In this document: positions 39,985 to 52,543 of the stretch, one piece after another
Layout: each line of letters starts with the position of its first letter
Numbering within the stretch: position 1 is the stretch's first letter
Assembly (NCBI GenBank): GCA_036897445.1
Contig: JAYMTL010000042.1
Span: 1 to 64,000, forward strand
Direction of reading: 5' to 3'
DNA length: 64,000 bases
Source of the DNA: Pelargonium tetragonum
Taxonomy: Eukaryota > Streptophyta > Magnoliopsida > Geraniales > Geraniaceae
Program-made: the position numbers and the translations under genes
The notes under the pieces: generated by a model
Told to the model about the DNA's origin: nothing
Seen by the model: the letters and a program-made list of their open reading frames with translations, nothing else
Database searches by the model: none

Positions 39985-40716
39985 CATGTATTTACACTTC
40001 CATAGTTTGGGAGCAAGAAAGAGAGTCTATTAAAAGCGCGAAAGCGGTCCTTTTCAGCCAAATTAGACGAAAGCCTACAAAGGGTGCCAAAAAATCCTAT
40101 GGCCTTTCTGGTGCGCCTTTTCAGGAGTTTATAGAGCTTCCTATATCATTCCTATCTTATCTTTTTTTATTAGTTTGACTTTGTTAAAGAAAGATTTACT
40201 AAAGAGCTTAAGACCTACTTACGTTATAGCCAACACCTACTTTGTACTTGCTGTCTTATCGAAGAAGGGCTCACCTAACCAATCGAACTTGAATACAGGA
40301 ACACCAACAACAAAAGCAAACAATACCAAAGGGGCTGTCTATTCTTTGTTTTAAAAGCAGGAATTGACTTATAATAAGGGCAAGCTTCTGTACGTAATTA
40401 TGAAAAGCTCCGGCTAACCAATTTCTAACAAGCTAATCAATAGACTTTTTCAAGACAAAACGCCCGAAACGCGTTGTATCCTAGTCTGATTAAGGTTGCG
40501 CCTTCGGCCTTATGAATATTAAAGTGACCCTAGGATCCCCCACAAGCACCCTAAGCTAGCAAAACTATTCTAGATAATAAAATTGGACATTGTTCTATTT
40601 CATTTTAATATAGATTCATTACCTTTAGTCTCTTAGAAAATCTTTTTTGTTATAATGTATACTAAAAGTCTTTTTATCTCTTATAGTGGACCTCCCGCCT
40701 CCTTTGTTGGATTCTG

Positions 40717-40798
40717 CCTAAAAAAGTCCACGGTTAGGGTGTCGCTTTACATAAGACAAAAGCATAGGTTCAAATAGAAGGGCCTTTTCTTTTTTAGG
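40717..40798 (+). tRNA. tRNA-Val(UAC)-like, enlarged T-arm
   Basis: CCTAAAAAAG (40717-40726) and CTTTTTTAGG (40789-40798) are perfectly complementary over ten bases and enclose a tRNA-like body. A D-arm GTCC-ACGGTTA-GGGT follows, sharing its first G with the end of the ten-base acceptor strand. Next is a TGTCGC-TTTACAT-AAGACA anticodon arm with anticodon TAC at 40748-40750; its three outer pairs form and the two inner do not. CATAGGTTCAAAT is a clear T-arm 5' side. After the T-loop there are about 11 nt more than normal, beginning AGAAGGGCC; skipping AGAAGGG lets four of five T-stem pairs form (ATAGG with CCTTT). It may be a Val tRNA carrying a short insertion, or a pseudogene. The product would decode GUN codons. 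Confidence 0.45.
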
Positions 40799-42539
40799 TT
40801 TTCCAAGTACTAGTTTATATATTAGAGAGGTTCGGGTATCTTAAGCGCCAGTTCGAGTTCCGCGAATGGGGTTTAGTAAAGATCGCTAGCAGTAACAGGC
40901 TTTTTAATTTAAATAGTCAAAATTGGTTTCTATTTTTCTATAAAAAAGTTGTGGAGGAGTCTTGAGAACGAGAATCAAGGGTTATAAAGGAAACATTATT
41001 TCCTGTTTTTAGGTCCTTTTGGAGAGAAGGAAGGGCGAGGCTTATTTTAATATTTAAGTGGATGCTTTCAAGGGCTCCCTTTTATTATATACCTGTGTAG
41101 TAGACCCCTTTCTAAAGGAGACTCGAACTACATGTACAGAATACTCTTTCTAAATATACTAGAAACTTCGAGAGACCAAGAACTTTTAACTGCATTTTAT
41201 ATCCAGTAGGCCTTGTGAAAAATTCTTAATTAACCAAAGCGAGGTAATTTTACTAAAAATCAGGACAAAAAGCTTTTTCTCTTTCTCTAAATTTATGCCT
41301 CCTTGAACTGAGAGTATCCTCATGATTGACACTGCTTATACTTTTGTCCCAATCGGTTATGCACTTCTAAAAGTCCAGGTAAAATAATAGGAAAGAGGTT
41401 GTTCCGGGTATACAATAATCCCAATTCCATTTAAATCTTTTAAGTCTAAGCTATAAAAAAGAGTCTTCGTTAAGCAAACTGCTAAGTCCGCCTATACTTT
41501 AATAAAAAAATCCAGTTTAGACTAAAGTTCCGCACCTGTTAGTTTCTGGTAACTCCTAAGCAAGACTTTTTTACACACCGGAAATCCTTATCATTTTAAG
41601 AGAGGGCTGCTTAACTTTCTAAAGCTTTTTATTCAAATTAACTAAAAGTAGCACAAATATTACCGTAATTGTGGGTACAAAACTTTCTCGTAAACGGAGG
41701 TTTAGTTTGACGTAAATAGAATTTAATCTTATGGGGAGTTTAGGACTTTCCCCACCTAGATTAATAAATGGGTAAAAATTACCTCTGCGCTTTTGAATGA
41801 GACAATATCATTCTATTTTTTACAAACAAAACAAAATCGAGGCTTTTCCTTAAGCTATCGTTTAGAGTCTTTTATATAACTATTTATAACTAAAAGAACT
41901 TCCCCGTTTTAGCTGCCAGCCTTCTTACTCATACTAACTATGCTTATACATACCTTTCCTCTTAGCTAGATCCGCTTACTTAGAAGCTATGACAGGAAAA
42001 ACAAAACACAAAGTAAGCAAAAAGGCTCAGGTTCTAATCCCATAACACTGCTAAATAGTTTACTTTAGGAACTGGAAAAACCCCAACCTTGCCTTTTATC
42101 TTCGATACCTTGTTTAGTAGTCTCTATACTGAATTAGAAATGAAGGAAAACTTATGCAAAGTACCTTACCAAATCCTATAATTGCTACTCTTTACTAAAA
42201 AAATTGTCAATAGATTTCAAAATTAAGACTCAAAACCGGAAACACAGTAGTGCAAATGCAACCCTCTGACTCTCTATCATTATCTTACTCTTAAACTTCC
42301 CACTCTCGTAATAACCAAAACCTTTTCTCTAGAGCTATCCCCTTAGTCTTAGGCCTGGACTTATTTCTTCTTCTAAATAGTTTTTAGCTAATAGAGTTAA
42401 GTACTTTTAAGGCTTCCTCTTGTTCCCTGTTCTTATCGTTAGGGAGGATAAAAGCCTTTTAGATACATAGGTAAGTCCTCCTTCCTGAAGGGTGCCGAGG
42501 AAGCCCCATTGATAACGCATAGACACACCTCTTATTCTT

Positions 42540-42760
42540 TTTCTTTGTTTTATATTGCTTGCTTTGTTAGTTTTATATGAGCTAGACTTTGTATCTGTAC
42601 CTTGGTTTCTTATTAGTAATATATTAGTAAGAGGAGGAGGCTATAGAGATAGAAGAGATAGAAATTCTTATATATGTACTCTTTGTACTTTGTGTTTATC
42701 GTAGTTTATCGTTAGCGAGTATACGCACTTAATAAGATTGGGAAGAGGAGTCTCTAATCC
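42540..42760 (+). repeat. Dispersed repeat family, copy A
   Basis: A pyrimidine-rich left part ending TTTTATATGAGC is followed by GCTAGACTTTGTATC and, about 100 bases on, TTTATCGTTAGCGAGTATA. The same blocks occur in the same order at 62364-62690 (plus) and, reversed, at 60880-61290. The 24 bases at 42679-42702 are perfectly repeated in inverted orientation at 60917-60940. The GC-rich right core seen in copies B and C is absent or lost here. Copies are diverged and differ in spacing, so the family is not recent. No open frame runs through it. Confidence 0.65.
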
Positions 42761-43754
42761 CTATAAGATTAAAACAGAATTTAATTAGAATTACCTATAT
42801 AGGGATACACAACAAATATCTGTATATTTCGCCAGTAAACTACTCGAGCACTAATAGAAACATAGATATAAAATAATAAAGGAAGAGGACTAAGTCTCGA
42901 AAAGGGTTTTAACTCGTGTCTAGTAATGTAAGCCTTCTCTTTATTAAAAAGGGTCCTATTACTTTTCCAAATAGAGCTCGTAACAGGGTACCTAAAAGAC
43001 TTTAAATACCCTAATAAAGGGAATAAAGGCTTTCCCCTTTAAGTAGTAACACAACCGGGAACCCCTCTTAACTGAAAACACAGCAGCGCGAATTTCTTCA
43101 AATTAGACTCTTTATGCCCTTAAGTTGAGAGAACACAAGTCTTAAAAAAGACTAAACTTTGGAAATAAAGAACTCTTGTATAAAAAGATACTCAGCTGTT
43201 AAACCGGAATCACTTAAATATCAGAGTTTGCTGCTTATAGTGTTTATATATAGTATAGGCCCCGACGAATTAAAGTTTAAGATTACTCATTTTCATCTGA
43301 TTGATCAACGCTATAACTAATTAGAACGCATTGGTTCAAATCCGAGTATCTCTTTATAATTACAGGTTTATAGAAAACCCATTATAGGTATTCCTTTTAT
43401 CCCGAAAAGTCAAACTCTATAACAAAAAGATCCCTTAGGTTTAAGTAAACAAGCACTCCTAAAGAATTCACTTTACCCCGGTTCCCAATCTTCGTTGTTT
43501 ATATTTGAGACTCAACCCACGGGGGTCTCCTAAGGAAGGAAAAGGATAAACAAGTACATTTTGTACCTATCTAGAGTAGGCGAGCTGCTGAATTCAAGAG
43601 CCCCTGAGATATTCATAGAAGTTTACCTGTATTTAATGAAACCTTTTGCCAGGTCAAATAGTTTTTATAAAGTATTCCTAAGAAAGAAAAGGTTCGGGTA
43701 ACCTGTTATAAAAATAAGTATAAACATGATATGTCAAACAAGCAAGTATTAAAG

Positions 43755-43773
43755 AGGTAACGAAGTTAAAGGA
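43755..43773 (+). repeat. 19-bp dispersed repeat, copy 1
   Basis: AGGTAACGAAGTTAAAGGA is identical to 46577-46595, same orientation, 2.8 kb apart. Flanking bases differ. Confidence 0.75.
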
Positions 43774-45743
43774 TACTTTCTAACAAATTCCTTTTAAGGT
43801 CTTAGTAACCGCAAAGGGTTCAACGCACAATACAATGTACAAAGATACTCTTTCAAAAACAGGCTACAACATTTACGAAAATTCTATTTACTCTACTAGG
43901 ATTTCGGGGACCCCTTTTTCTATAATTGAGAAATTTCTACCGTATCTCAGTACCCTTTGGAATAGACAAGGAAGACAAATAATGAAGACGAGGCTCTACA
44001 AAGCAAGGGTTTTAGACTGCCCTTTGTGGGAAAGGCTCCTTGAGTTCTGGAGCTGTTTAATAAATTCTATGCGCGAGCCGGGTTTTATAAAGTTTTTTTT
44101 TTCAAAAGGAACTAAGTAACAACATAGAAACTAAAATAGAGCTAATGTCCAGAAGGGTTTCGCGAATTGCTCCTGAGAATACAATATAAAAGGACTTCAG
44201 TCAAGAAAGAGGTTGGGAAGTTTTCTTTTAAATTGAATTAAAAGTTGCCCCGCTAAGCTAAAAAGAGATTAAAGAAATTGGAGTGAAACCCTTTACGGGG
44301 TCCTCCAGAGGCTCACTACCTTGTTATAATAAGGGGAATCTCCACGAGTACCTAAGGAAGTAAAATAAATTACTCGGCTGCTTTCCAAAAATACATATGC
44401 AATCTCGGAATCTGCAAAAAAACCTATAATTAAATTTTTTAATACCTTAGCGGAAGAGTCAATTTAATATAATATCGGGCTCTAGTTATTGAATAAGTAA
44501 AAAAGAATTTCGTCTATATCTATATACTGGGACAAATAATTGCTTATTTATATTTATATATCTAAATTTTTAGTAGAAGGAGGAGCTTTTATCGATGTGA
44601 TGGGGATCTAAATTTGTTATACAAGACGTCTGAGTTTAGTTCAAATACAGCATTAGCTTATCCAAGATTCTGGTCTCCTTTGCGCTTTGTTTTCTCACTC
44701 TACATGTTACCTTAGGGACTCCCCTTAACTTCTTATATCTTATACTAGAACTAGAAACTACTTAGAATTGTGCTTTTAGAATAAATCGAATAAAAAGAAG
44801 TGAAAGATATTTTATCTACACACTACACAGCGCTCAACTTCGATCTCGGGCTACATATTACACCAAGTAGCATCTATTTAATTTAGATAAGACAAGGAAT
44901 TCCTTTTCTCGTTACTTTGCTAAGTAACTTAAAGACTCCCATCCCAAGAATAACAATTAAGTAAGGAAGTAAAGCATATATCCGTTTTCATGCTGAATAA
45001 ACCCGTAATTTAGTTGAGTCTTTTTTAATCAGATTAATCAGAGTAACTGAGCTTCAAGAGGGGTCCCTACACTTCTAATTAGGTGTCTATGTTCTAGAAA
45101 ACTCAATTTGATAGAAGTTGCCCTTTTGTAATAAATTAAGAGCAAGAATTTCCAGTATAGGGTTAAAAAAGGGTATAGTATCCCCTTAGGCCAGTATGGA
45201 ATTACTGAATAGAAAAGAAATTCTCTGTAGAACCCGCACTCTTTATCCGCACTAAGAAGTTAGCCCTTCATTTAACATATACCTTTTTAAAGCGGGTCAA
45301 GTAGTCAGGAAAAGTGTTTTCTTTGTTTTAGCTTTTTCGTAGCAGCAACTCTTTACTTTATACTTTAACCCAGAAATTCTTTTCTCGAATACTTGGGAGT
45401 CCTTGCTTATTTGTATTTACATAACGAATTAACACTTAAAGAGTTTCCAGTAGTGCTGGGTAACTATTCTAAGTTCAGGAGAAGGCTGTCTATAATAGAG
45501 GCATTGTCAAGAATTTCTATATTAACTATATTAAGCACAAGGCTTCTTTTTTATAAAATAAACGAAGTAGAAAAGGGGCTCATAAAAAGGACGTTACTTG
45601 TTAAGTATCAGAAGTTTAGATTTACTATAGTACCAAGCAATCATATAACTACAAAAACAGGATGAGATCCATTCTGGCTTTATAATAACATACTTCTTTC
45701 GAGACTCAAGATAAGGATATCCCTATATTCTGGTAAAAGAGTA

Positions 45744-45759
45744 TCCTTATAAATAAGGA
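45744..45759 (+). other. Short hairpin
   Basis: TCCTTAT and ATAAGGA form seven perfect pairs around AA. A tight inverted repeat with no associated gene. Confidence 0.4.
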
Positions 45760-46576
45760 ATAAGTAAAAAGCTTGCTTCCTTATCTTTCTGAGCCTATTT
45801 CAAAAAGAATTTTTATAAGTAAGGGAGTTTGCTATAAGTGTCAAGTATAGCAGCGGGGGCTCTAAGAATTTGAATAAGATGAATAAGAGGAGTTTCCCAA
45901 ATAGAGCTGAGTAAAGGATATTATGCTCCTTGGTTTCTAGTTCTTAAATTCTTAAATAAAGGCGGGGAATAAAATTCATTTACAAAAGGTTTTTCTAGTG
46001 ACAGCTAAGCTTAAAAAAAGATGAATCCTACTAAAAAAGAGAGGAGTCCTTGTACTATCTCGAGGAGAAGGTAATAAAGTGATAAAAAAGAAGGGTTATG
46101 CAAGAGATTAGTGTATTAGCTAGTTTCCTCGTGCCGTTAAGGTATTTAATACGTCAAAGTTTTCCGGGGAGTTCCACTAAGATATTTAGGAGGCAATTCT
46201 GAAATGAATTGGGTATAAGTATCTTTCATTAGTAGACTTGGGAAAATCCGATCTATAGAAGGGAAATCCTTCCATTTTCTTTCCCAGGGTATTCTCTATA
46301 AATAAGGCTAAAGCTAGGGATCCGTTATCCTATATATTTCTTAAGAGCTTTCTCTGGATAAGGCATACAAAGTTTTTCCTAGATTTGAGTTATCCCTTAT
46401 AGGGTTTTACAAGACAAAAGGGGTCATTTTCCCGATAAGTTTAGTATGTACTCCCTTTTGTATTCCGGTTGAAGGTAATTAGTTTTTGGTAAAGAGGGAA
46501 CCTTATATAGAACTTAAGGGATAAGCCTGTTTTTATTCTCTTTTGATCCTGTTTAAGTTAAAGTAGGGAGTCCCGA

Positions 46577-46595
46577 AGGTAACGAAGTTAAAGGA
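46577..46595 (+). repeat. 19-bp dispersed repeat, copy 2
   Basis: Identical to 43755-43773. It is followed by GGAATTCC, one of the GC/AT palindromes common in the window. Confidence 0.75.
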
Positions 46596-46722
46596 ATTCC
46601 TTTTTTCTTCAGTTCCGGATCTAGAAATAAGGTATGAAGCTGCTGGATATGCAGTATTCTTGTACTAACTAAAGCTACTCCTTACGATTACATCCCTCGG
46701 TTAGCTAGACTGACTTATCTAC

Positions 46723-46746
46723 GCGCTTATAAGGGCGCTTATAAGG
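46723..46746 (+). repeat. Tandem 12-bp repeat, two units
   Basis: GCGCTTATAAGG is present twice head to tail with no spacer. Each unit contains the palindrome CTTATAAG. It borders the low-complexity island at 46.74-47.1 kb. Confidence 0.85.
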
Positions 46747-47576
46747 TTTGTATCCTCTGTTAATGATAAGAGTAAAGAATTTGTCCTTTAACAACTAAGA
46801 CTATCTATTATAAATCTAATAAATAATACTAAATACTTACTCAAAAAACTATAACAGGCAATACATTACTACAATACAAAGAGTCTAGGTTCTAAGAAAG
46901 GCAAATCTCCTACGAAAGGTCTAGCTGCAAAAAAGAGTATATCTTTATAAGACTAATAAAAACAAGAAGAAGATTATAGCTCCTAGGATACCGATAGAGA
47001 GTACAGATAGGGGTTTTAGAGGAATGTAAGAAAGCTATGAAGAGTAACAAATGGGGGTTACAGAAGCCGGGTATTATCAAGACAGGACAATTACAGTGTA
47101 GAAGTCAAGTACTTAACTTAAGCCGGCTGCATACTTTCTTTTACTTTTAAGCTATATTAATTAAATGAATTTTGACCTTAAGGTAGTCCTTAATACATCC
47201 GTTTATAAGGAGTCCTTATACTTAAAGTTTTTGCAGTAATTCGAATTTCTATTTGCTTTGTATTGAATAACTTCTGGGAGTTTAGTAACTTAAATTGTCC
47301 TTAGCAGTAATTGTGGAATATACAGGTAATTTTTTCCTAATATAAAGGTTTTTCGGAGTTTCTCTAGGTTCACGGACACAAGCTAAGGAGCTCGCTTTTA
47401 GGTCAGTAGCTCTATATTATATCCAATATCTATATCATTAATTCTTTTTATCAAAAACTCCACGAGGTTTTGTTTGCTTATATATTTTTTGGGGATATTT
47501 AAGGTTATGCTTGTTGATATTTATAACTACAAAATAGGGAGCCTCCTCTTGAAGTTTATGGCTATTATCATTTCAA

Positions 47577-47596
47577 TTAATTACATTACCTTATGT
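47577..47596 (+). repeat. 20-bp dispersed repeat, copy 1
   Basis: TTAATTACATTACCTTATGT is identical to 62618-62637, where it forms the left end of an inverted-repeat-bounded unit. Here no right-hand partner is seen nearby. Confidence 0.7.
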
Positions 47597-49992
47597 TACC
47601 TAAAAGGGTGAAACTAAAGTTACTTTAAATTATATATTGAAAAAGTAGTTTGGTATAAACTCTAGACGGATCATTGCATTACTCTAGTCTTTAGAATCCC
47701 AAAAATGAAAGGTTTACTTCTAAGCGCGAACTCCCTCAAATCCTTGAAAAGCTAGGGGCCCTCTCTGTACTGGCTTAGCAGAAATAGAGACGAAAGAAGC
47801 GTTCAATCCAAGCACTAAGCTATTCCTTTATTAATTAACCAAGCAGGTTTTTGTCCTTACTAAATAGGTTTTGAATTTCTAGTGGCTAATCTACTAATCT
47901 ATTAGGAGGGGATCCTGGCTTAGTATTCATGTGTTAGCAGTACCAGCCTAAATATTTATAAACAGATTTGCCTTAGTATACTTTGCTTCAGTGTGGCTCT
48001 ACATCGAGTCCCTTTTCAAGAGGATTCTAGGCTTTCCAAGGATTGCTTAATATGGGAACCCCTTCTAAAAACGAAAGCTTATAGGTCGGGATAGTAGTGC
48101 TCGCCTTTTTGTAGAATATGGCAAGTGTCAAACTTTAGTATAAGAGGTAGCGCCCCCTTAATTAACAGGATAAGGAATCCCGAAAAAGAAAGTTCTTGTC
48201 AGTAAAGGAGCCTCTATTAGAAGTTATAAAACTCCTTCTATTAATTCCGAAGCTAAGTACGCACCCTATAATGCACTTAATCATAAGTTTCCCTTTTTGT
48301 AGCTAAAAAGTTTTAGTGATTAGGGTCACTTCTCTTAGGCGCAGAGCCTTAAAGAGGTGTAAGTTAAGAGCTTCTCTTCTAGTAGCCGGCTAATGCGCAG
48401 GTACAAACCCTTTGTTTTAAAGTTCTCTTTGTGTGACTTATATTAAAACGTTCCTAGGGACCCCTTACCGCATTGAGTATTCTTTCTTTTAAGAGGTTTT
48501 AAGAGGCTGGATTAGAGAGCACAACAGCGTTTTCCAGTTACGGGTCTTTGTATAAGTATTCAAGCTTCTTCTTTCAAGCTAAGCGCAATCCATTTTCAAA
48601 CGAGTATTCTCAAAGGGCTTTCAACAAGTTTCCTACTACTCAACAGTACTTTGACAGTATAGTATTGCATGGGTTTTCTCTTAGTTTTAGTTCCTACTTT
48701 AAAGGGACCCCTCTTCAAGAAAAGAAATAAGTGAGATACTTGCTTAACTACTAAATAGTAAAACAAGTGTGGGTTCGCCTACTTATAAGTAAGGTTTCCG
48801 CAAAAAGGGTTCTGTACTTTGGAGCCCCTTTCTTTACTAATACTGTTACTTTGCTTCTCTCTTTGCTATACAGTTCATTCTTTATCTCCTACGGAAAACT
48901 CTCGTACCCAAGTAATACAAGCGCTAAACTTATCGATATAATCAAAATCTTTCTGCTCGGAAAATGCCTTCTAAATATTAAGTTAGAAAAATTGTAGAAT
49001 GTAGACGGAACCTCGTATATAACTCACTTGGGTTAAAGTAAAATGCTGCTAGCAAAGGGTCCAAGACGGGTGCGTTGCCGTAAAATTATATCAAAGCGCG
49101 GATACCTACTTTCTATTTCATTAAAGCTACGTTGAAATCAATTAAAGCAAGACTTCTTTATAATATTAAGGTTCCGCAACTTCCTATGCAGGTTTTATCA
49201 AGTTTTACTGTTATAGACTACAAGATTCCGGTATAAGTTCTAGCTAAGTTAAGTAAAAACAAGGAGCTCTTTAATTTATTAGTGAGCAACCCCCTTCCCC
49301 AAATCTCTTAGAACTCTACTTTAGGATATCGGGTAATCTTAAGCATAGTTAGAAAGAAAATAGGGGTTCATTTTCTCTTAATGCGACCAAGTGCTTTACA
49401 CAAGTATGGGTTTTCTTTATTCTTGCTTCTTAGTGGTTAGAGATTAGTTACTATAAAAGTAGGTCTAAAGGGTCTCTCCCAAAAAAATTTTGAAACCTTT
49501 TTATATACATTAATTTTATATTGGGTGTTTTATAATGGAGTGGTATACAAACTTCTGTCAGTAAAGCTACTTTATTTTATATTCTAATTTGGGGCATAAG
49601 TCTATCACATTTCCTATACCGAAGTTCTGTAAAAGGGTTTTTTTACGCCTTTATTTGAACAGAAGTCCTTTGGTTCGGCTATAAAGAAAAGTGAAGGGAG
49701 AATGTACTAAAAAAGTTTCTGATTTATTAATTACCGAATACGAAGTTACTAGAAAGGCTTTAACCAACGTTTACCCTAGATTAAAATGAAACCCTAATTA
49801 ACATTAATTTCTTCCTTCAAGCGCAGGACTCTTTTTTAGTACAGTTTATCTTTATTTCTTACCTATAATTGAATAAAAAAACCTACTGCGCGTCTCCTTT
49901 TTATATTATAAAGCGCAGGAAGATAGTACTAATACTTTAGAAACTCTGAAACAAATAAACTAGAATCTAGGATACTCTTGACTTTAGATTTA

Positions 49993-50020
49993 GAAAAGAA
50001 GACCCTGTAAAGCTATACTA
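49993..50020 (+). other. Possible LSU rRNA-like fragment
   Basis: The segment includes AGACCCTGTAAAGCTATACT, resembling the conserved LSU rRNA stretch usually read as AAAGACCCTATGAAGCTTTACT. The match covers about 20 bases only and flanking sequence does not extend it. It lies about 35 bases from the Lys-like tRNA, on the other strand. Fragmented mitochondrial rRNAs are known in several protist lineages, but one short match may be chance. Confidence 0.15.
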
Positions 50021-50054
50021 CCCCAAGCAATCTAAGAGAAGCGCGGGATAAAAT

Positions 50055-50132
50055 AAAGTAACTGTTGGGTTTCGAACCCCACTTTCAGGCATAAAATGCT
50101 GAGTCTATAAGGGGACTCGCTTACCTTACTTC
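50055..50132 (-). tRNA. tRNA-Lys(UUU)-like
   Basis: On the minus strand, acceptor GAAGTAA pairs with TTACTTT over seven bases, and the base after it is an A discriminator. The anticodon arm TCAGC-ATTTTAT-GCCTGA pairs if one C is bulged, with anticodon TTT at 50093-50095. The T-arm TGGGG-TTCGAAA-CCCAA has three strong pairs and a normal TTCGA loop. AGTC-CCCTTATA-GACT makes a D-like hairpin, but about six extra bases lie between it and the acceptor, and three between T-stem and acceptor. The D-loop lacks the usual GG. Either the gene carries small insertions, or it is a pseudogene. Lys is the best identity because U33 and A37 flank TTT; other readings give no valid anticodon. Confidence 0.45.
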
Positions 50133-52543
50133 CTTTGGTATAAAAGTTCAGTTTTTAAGCGCTGAAGCACCTCTACCTCTTACTTTTTTTATTCCATCTA
50201 CTTACACCAAAATTTCCAAGGGGTTTTAAACTATCACGAGTAAACTTGATTTTCGATTACTATATTTTAGGCCCATAAAGGAAGATTATAAAAAGGACTC
50301 TTCTTTTTCCAGAAAGCCCTTTATTATTTATGAATTTTCTTAGTACGCTTCTTATTACTATAGTATATAGTAGTTTAAAGGGGGCTTTAGGCTAAAAGGA
50401 ATTCATATAGTCTTACAGTTAGGAAATATAGTATTGTACAGAAGAGTCTTCTTACTAATTAAGGCGAATTCTTCTTGCTTGGCGAAGGGGAATATCCCTT
50501 AATATTAACACAAAAAACTGCTAATACTTTCTAGACTAATACAATTCTAGAATCCTATATACTCTACTGGCTTTAGTTAGATAATACAATAGAATAGGTA
50601 TATGTACTAGCTGCGGGAGGGCTCTTTATAAGAAGAGTAGCACTTACAAAGGCAACGCAAGGTATCAAAACTAGCAAAGGTAGGGCTTATAAAAGGATAG
50701 GTGTTATTTGGGGCAAGTAAATTACAAAGTATTGAGTCTTAAGTAGGAGCTTTCAAGAAAGGAAAAGGGCTACAGAAGAGTAAGAAAGCTACCAAGCTGT
50801 AGAGTAGGATACAGTATGGAGGGTTATAGCTCTAAGGTTTCCTGTTTTGCTTGTTTTTTTATAGTATTTAGGTGAGAGTAGAGAAAAGGAGTTTAGTACC
50901 GATTGGATATTTTAAGTTTCTCAGTCAGTCTTTAAATTAAGATATACTAAGTAAGGCTGCTTTCATATTCTCCACTTCTAAGGGATAGCTATTAGGGTTC
51001 AAGGCATCCGGCAATAAAGCTTACTAAAGAAGAAACGCACAAGTACAAACACGTAAAAATAGGGGAGTCTCTACTTTCTACAGACCCAGGAAGAGAACTG
51101 CAATAGGATTTAGGGGAAAATCTAACTATAGAAAGGAAAAGCCTTTTTATTTTTAGAGAGTCAGATAAAGTCAAAATATAGAGCATATTAAAGAGTAAGG
51201 GAGTCCTATTATTGGATTGTTGGTAATTTAAAAGTTTAACTAAGAAGGGTATTCTAATGAGAAAATTTACAGAAGTAATTAAGTATTTCAGGAAAAGCGG
51301 ACTTTTTTAAAATAGAAGTTTTATATTCTTAAAAGGGATTCTGCTACAGATCTATAAAGATTTAGGAATGTAATTAAGGAATTAAGGAGAGGCTCCACTC
51401 TTATTTGATGTATACCTCACTTAGGGCAGCCAATCTATTGGTAATAACTCCCAGGGGTTTTCCTTTGAGATAGTAAGAGCAGGATCCCCTTAAAAGCCAT
51501 TGTTGGCTTATTAATTAAGGCAGGGAAAAGTAAAGCGGATAAGAGGGTTGGAATATAGAGTAAAGAATTAAATAGTATAGAAACACCGAATAGAAGTGTT
51601 TACAAGAGACAAAGACCTTGAAAAAGCAGAAGCTAGGAACCCCCTTTTGGGCCATAGGATTTAGAACAGGTAGGGGAAAGTAAATAAGTGAAAAAGAAAG
51701 CTTTTTATTACTTTATCCGGGGTTATGCTCTAGCAAACGTTTTAGGTCTAAATCAAGTTATATCCGGGGGCCTCCTCAGCTTTCAATTGTGTTAAATATC
51801 TCTTAAAAAGGAGTCTAGAAAAGAGTACAAGTATAGGAATTGTCAACCAAAGCGGAATTTCTTTCCTTTCCTAATTCACGCAACAAGTAAATACTAAAAA
51901 AAGTATTCAAAAATCATCCCTGTATATAAACACTTACTAAATCTCTACGGTCTGCGTCTTACACTTTCCCCGGACCCCTACTTCCATAGCTTCTTAAGAC
52001 CTAAACCTATCCTAGTTTTTCTTAGTTACCCAGGGCTTAAGTCAGGGGATTGTGCTATTAAATAAACTAGAGTCTCAAAGGTACCTACAAGGTTTCCCTT
52101 ACTTAAATGAACTTACTTGGAAAAATTCTCTACTTATTTTATCTCCAAATTACTTTTATTGAAGAGCAAAAAAAGGAACTCCTTTTAGACTTTCATATTT
52201 ACTTATACCTGGACTACTTACACCACTTAAATGTCTCAGAAAGATACTAAAACAAGTGGGAACTGGAGTCAAAATCCTCCCCTTTAAAGTTTGATTTTAA
52301 CAGGGCTAGGGTAAGAACTTTTGTCTACTTGTGAACTAGGGGGCTGGTTTACACAGAAACAAGAAGTTCTCCTTTAACCAATTTACTTTTGTTAATGTTT
52401 TATACAGCGGTTTTAGATTCATTAGATATTCTTATATAGTTTAGTATTAGTTATTAAAGCGTATTCCTCCTGCTTCTCTATCTACTCTCTTACCGGCAGA
52501 GGGAGGACAGAACCTTAAAGAATATTTGTATTGGTTATTATAC

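Larger units (their letters stand above)
24500..40716. other. Non-coding stretch with hairpins and C-tracts
   Basis: No gene supported by an open frame or domain; the two overlapping frames at 34214-34602 are within chance length. Embedded features are a degenerate tRNA-like sequence (25726-25789), repeats (33264-33281 and 38930-38949), C-runs of nine (29717-29725) and thirteen (32542-32554), and hairpins at 36086-36104, 36366-36400 and 39955-39984. GGATCC and GGGCCC words are frequent. Confidence 0.5.
40799..50054. other. Non-coding stretch with repeats
   Basis: No gene supported. The frames at 43835-44119 and 45393-45665 are within chance length and show no domain. Embedded features are repeat copy A (42540-42760), the pair at 43755 and 46577, the tandem repeat at 46723-46746, a hairpin at 45744-45759 and low-complexity islands at about 42.5-42.9 and 46.74-47.1 kb. 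An LSU-rRNA-like motif lies at 49993-50020. Confidence 0.5.

Noticed and set aside
43300-43345. T-arm-like ATTGGTTCAAATCCGAG
   Set aside because: Four T-stem pairs form, but no consistent anticodon, D-arm or acceptor was found.
43835-44119. 94-codon frame, plus strand
   Set aside because: Within chance length; no recognisable motif, and it crosses the usual GC-palindromic words without any sign of codon structure.
45393-45665. 90-codon frame, plus strand
   Set aside because: Within chance length, starts at an alternative codon, and has no recognisable domain.
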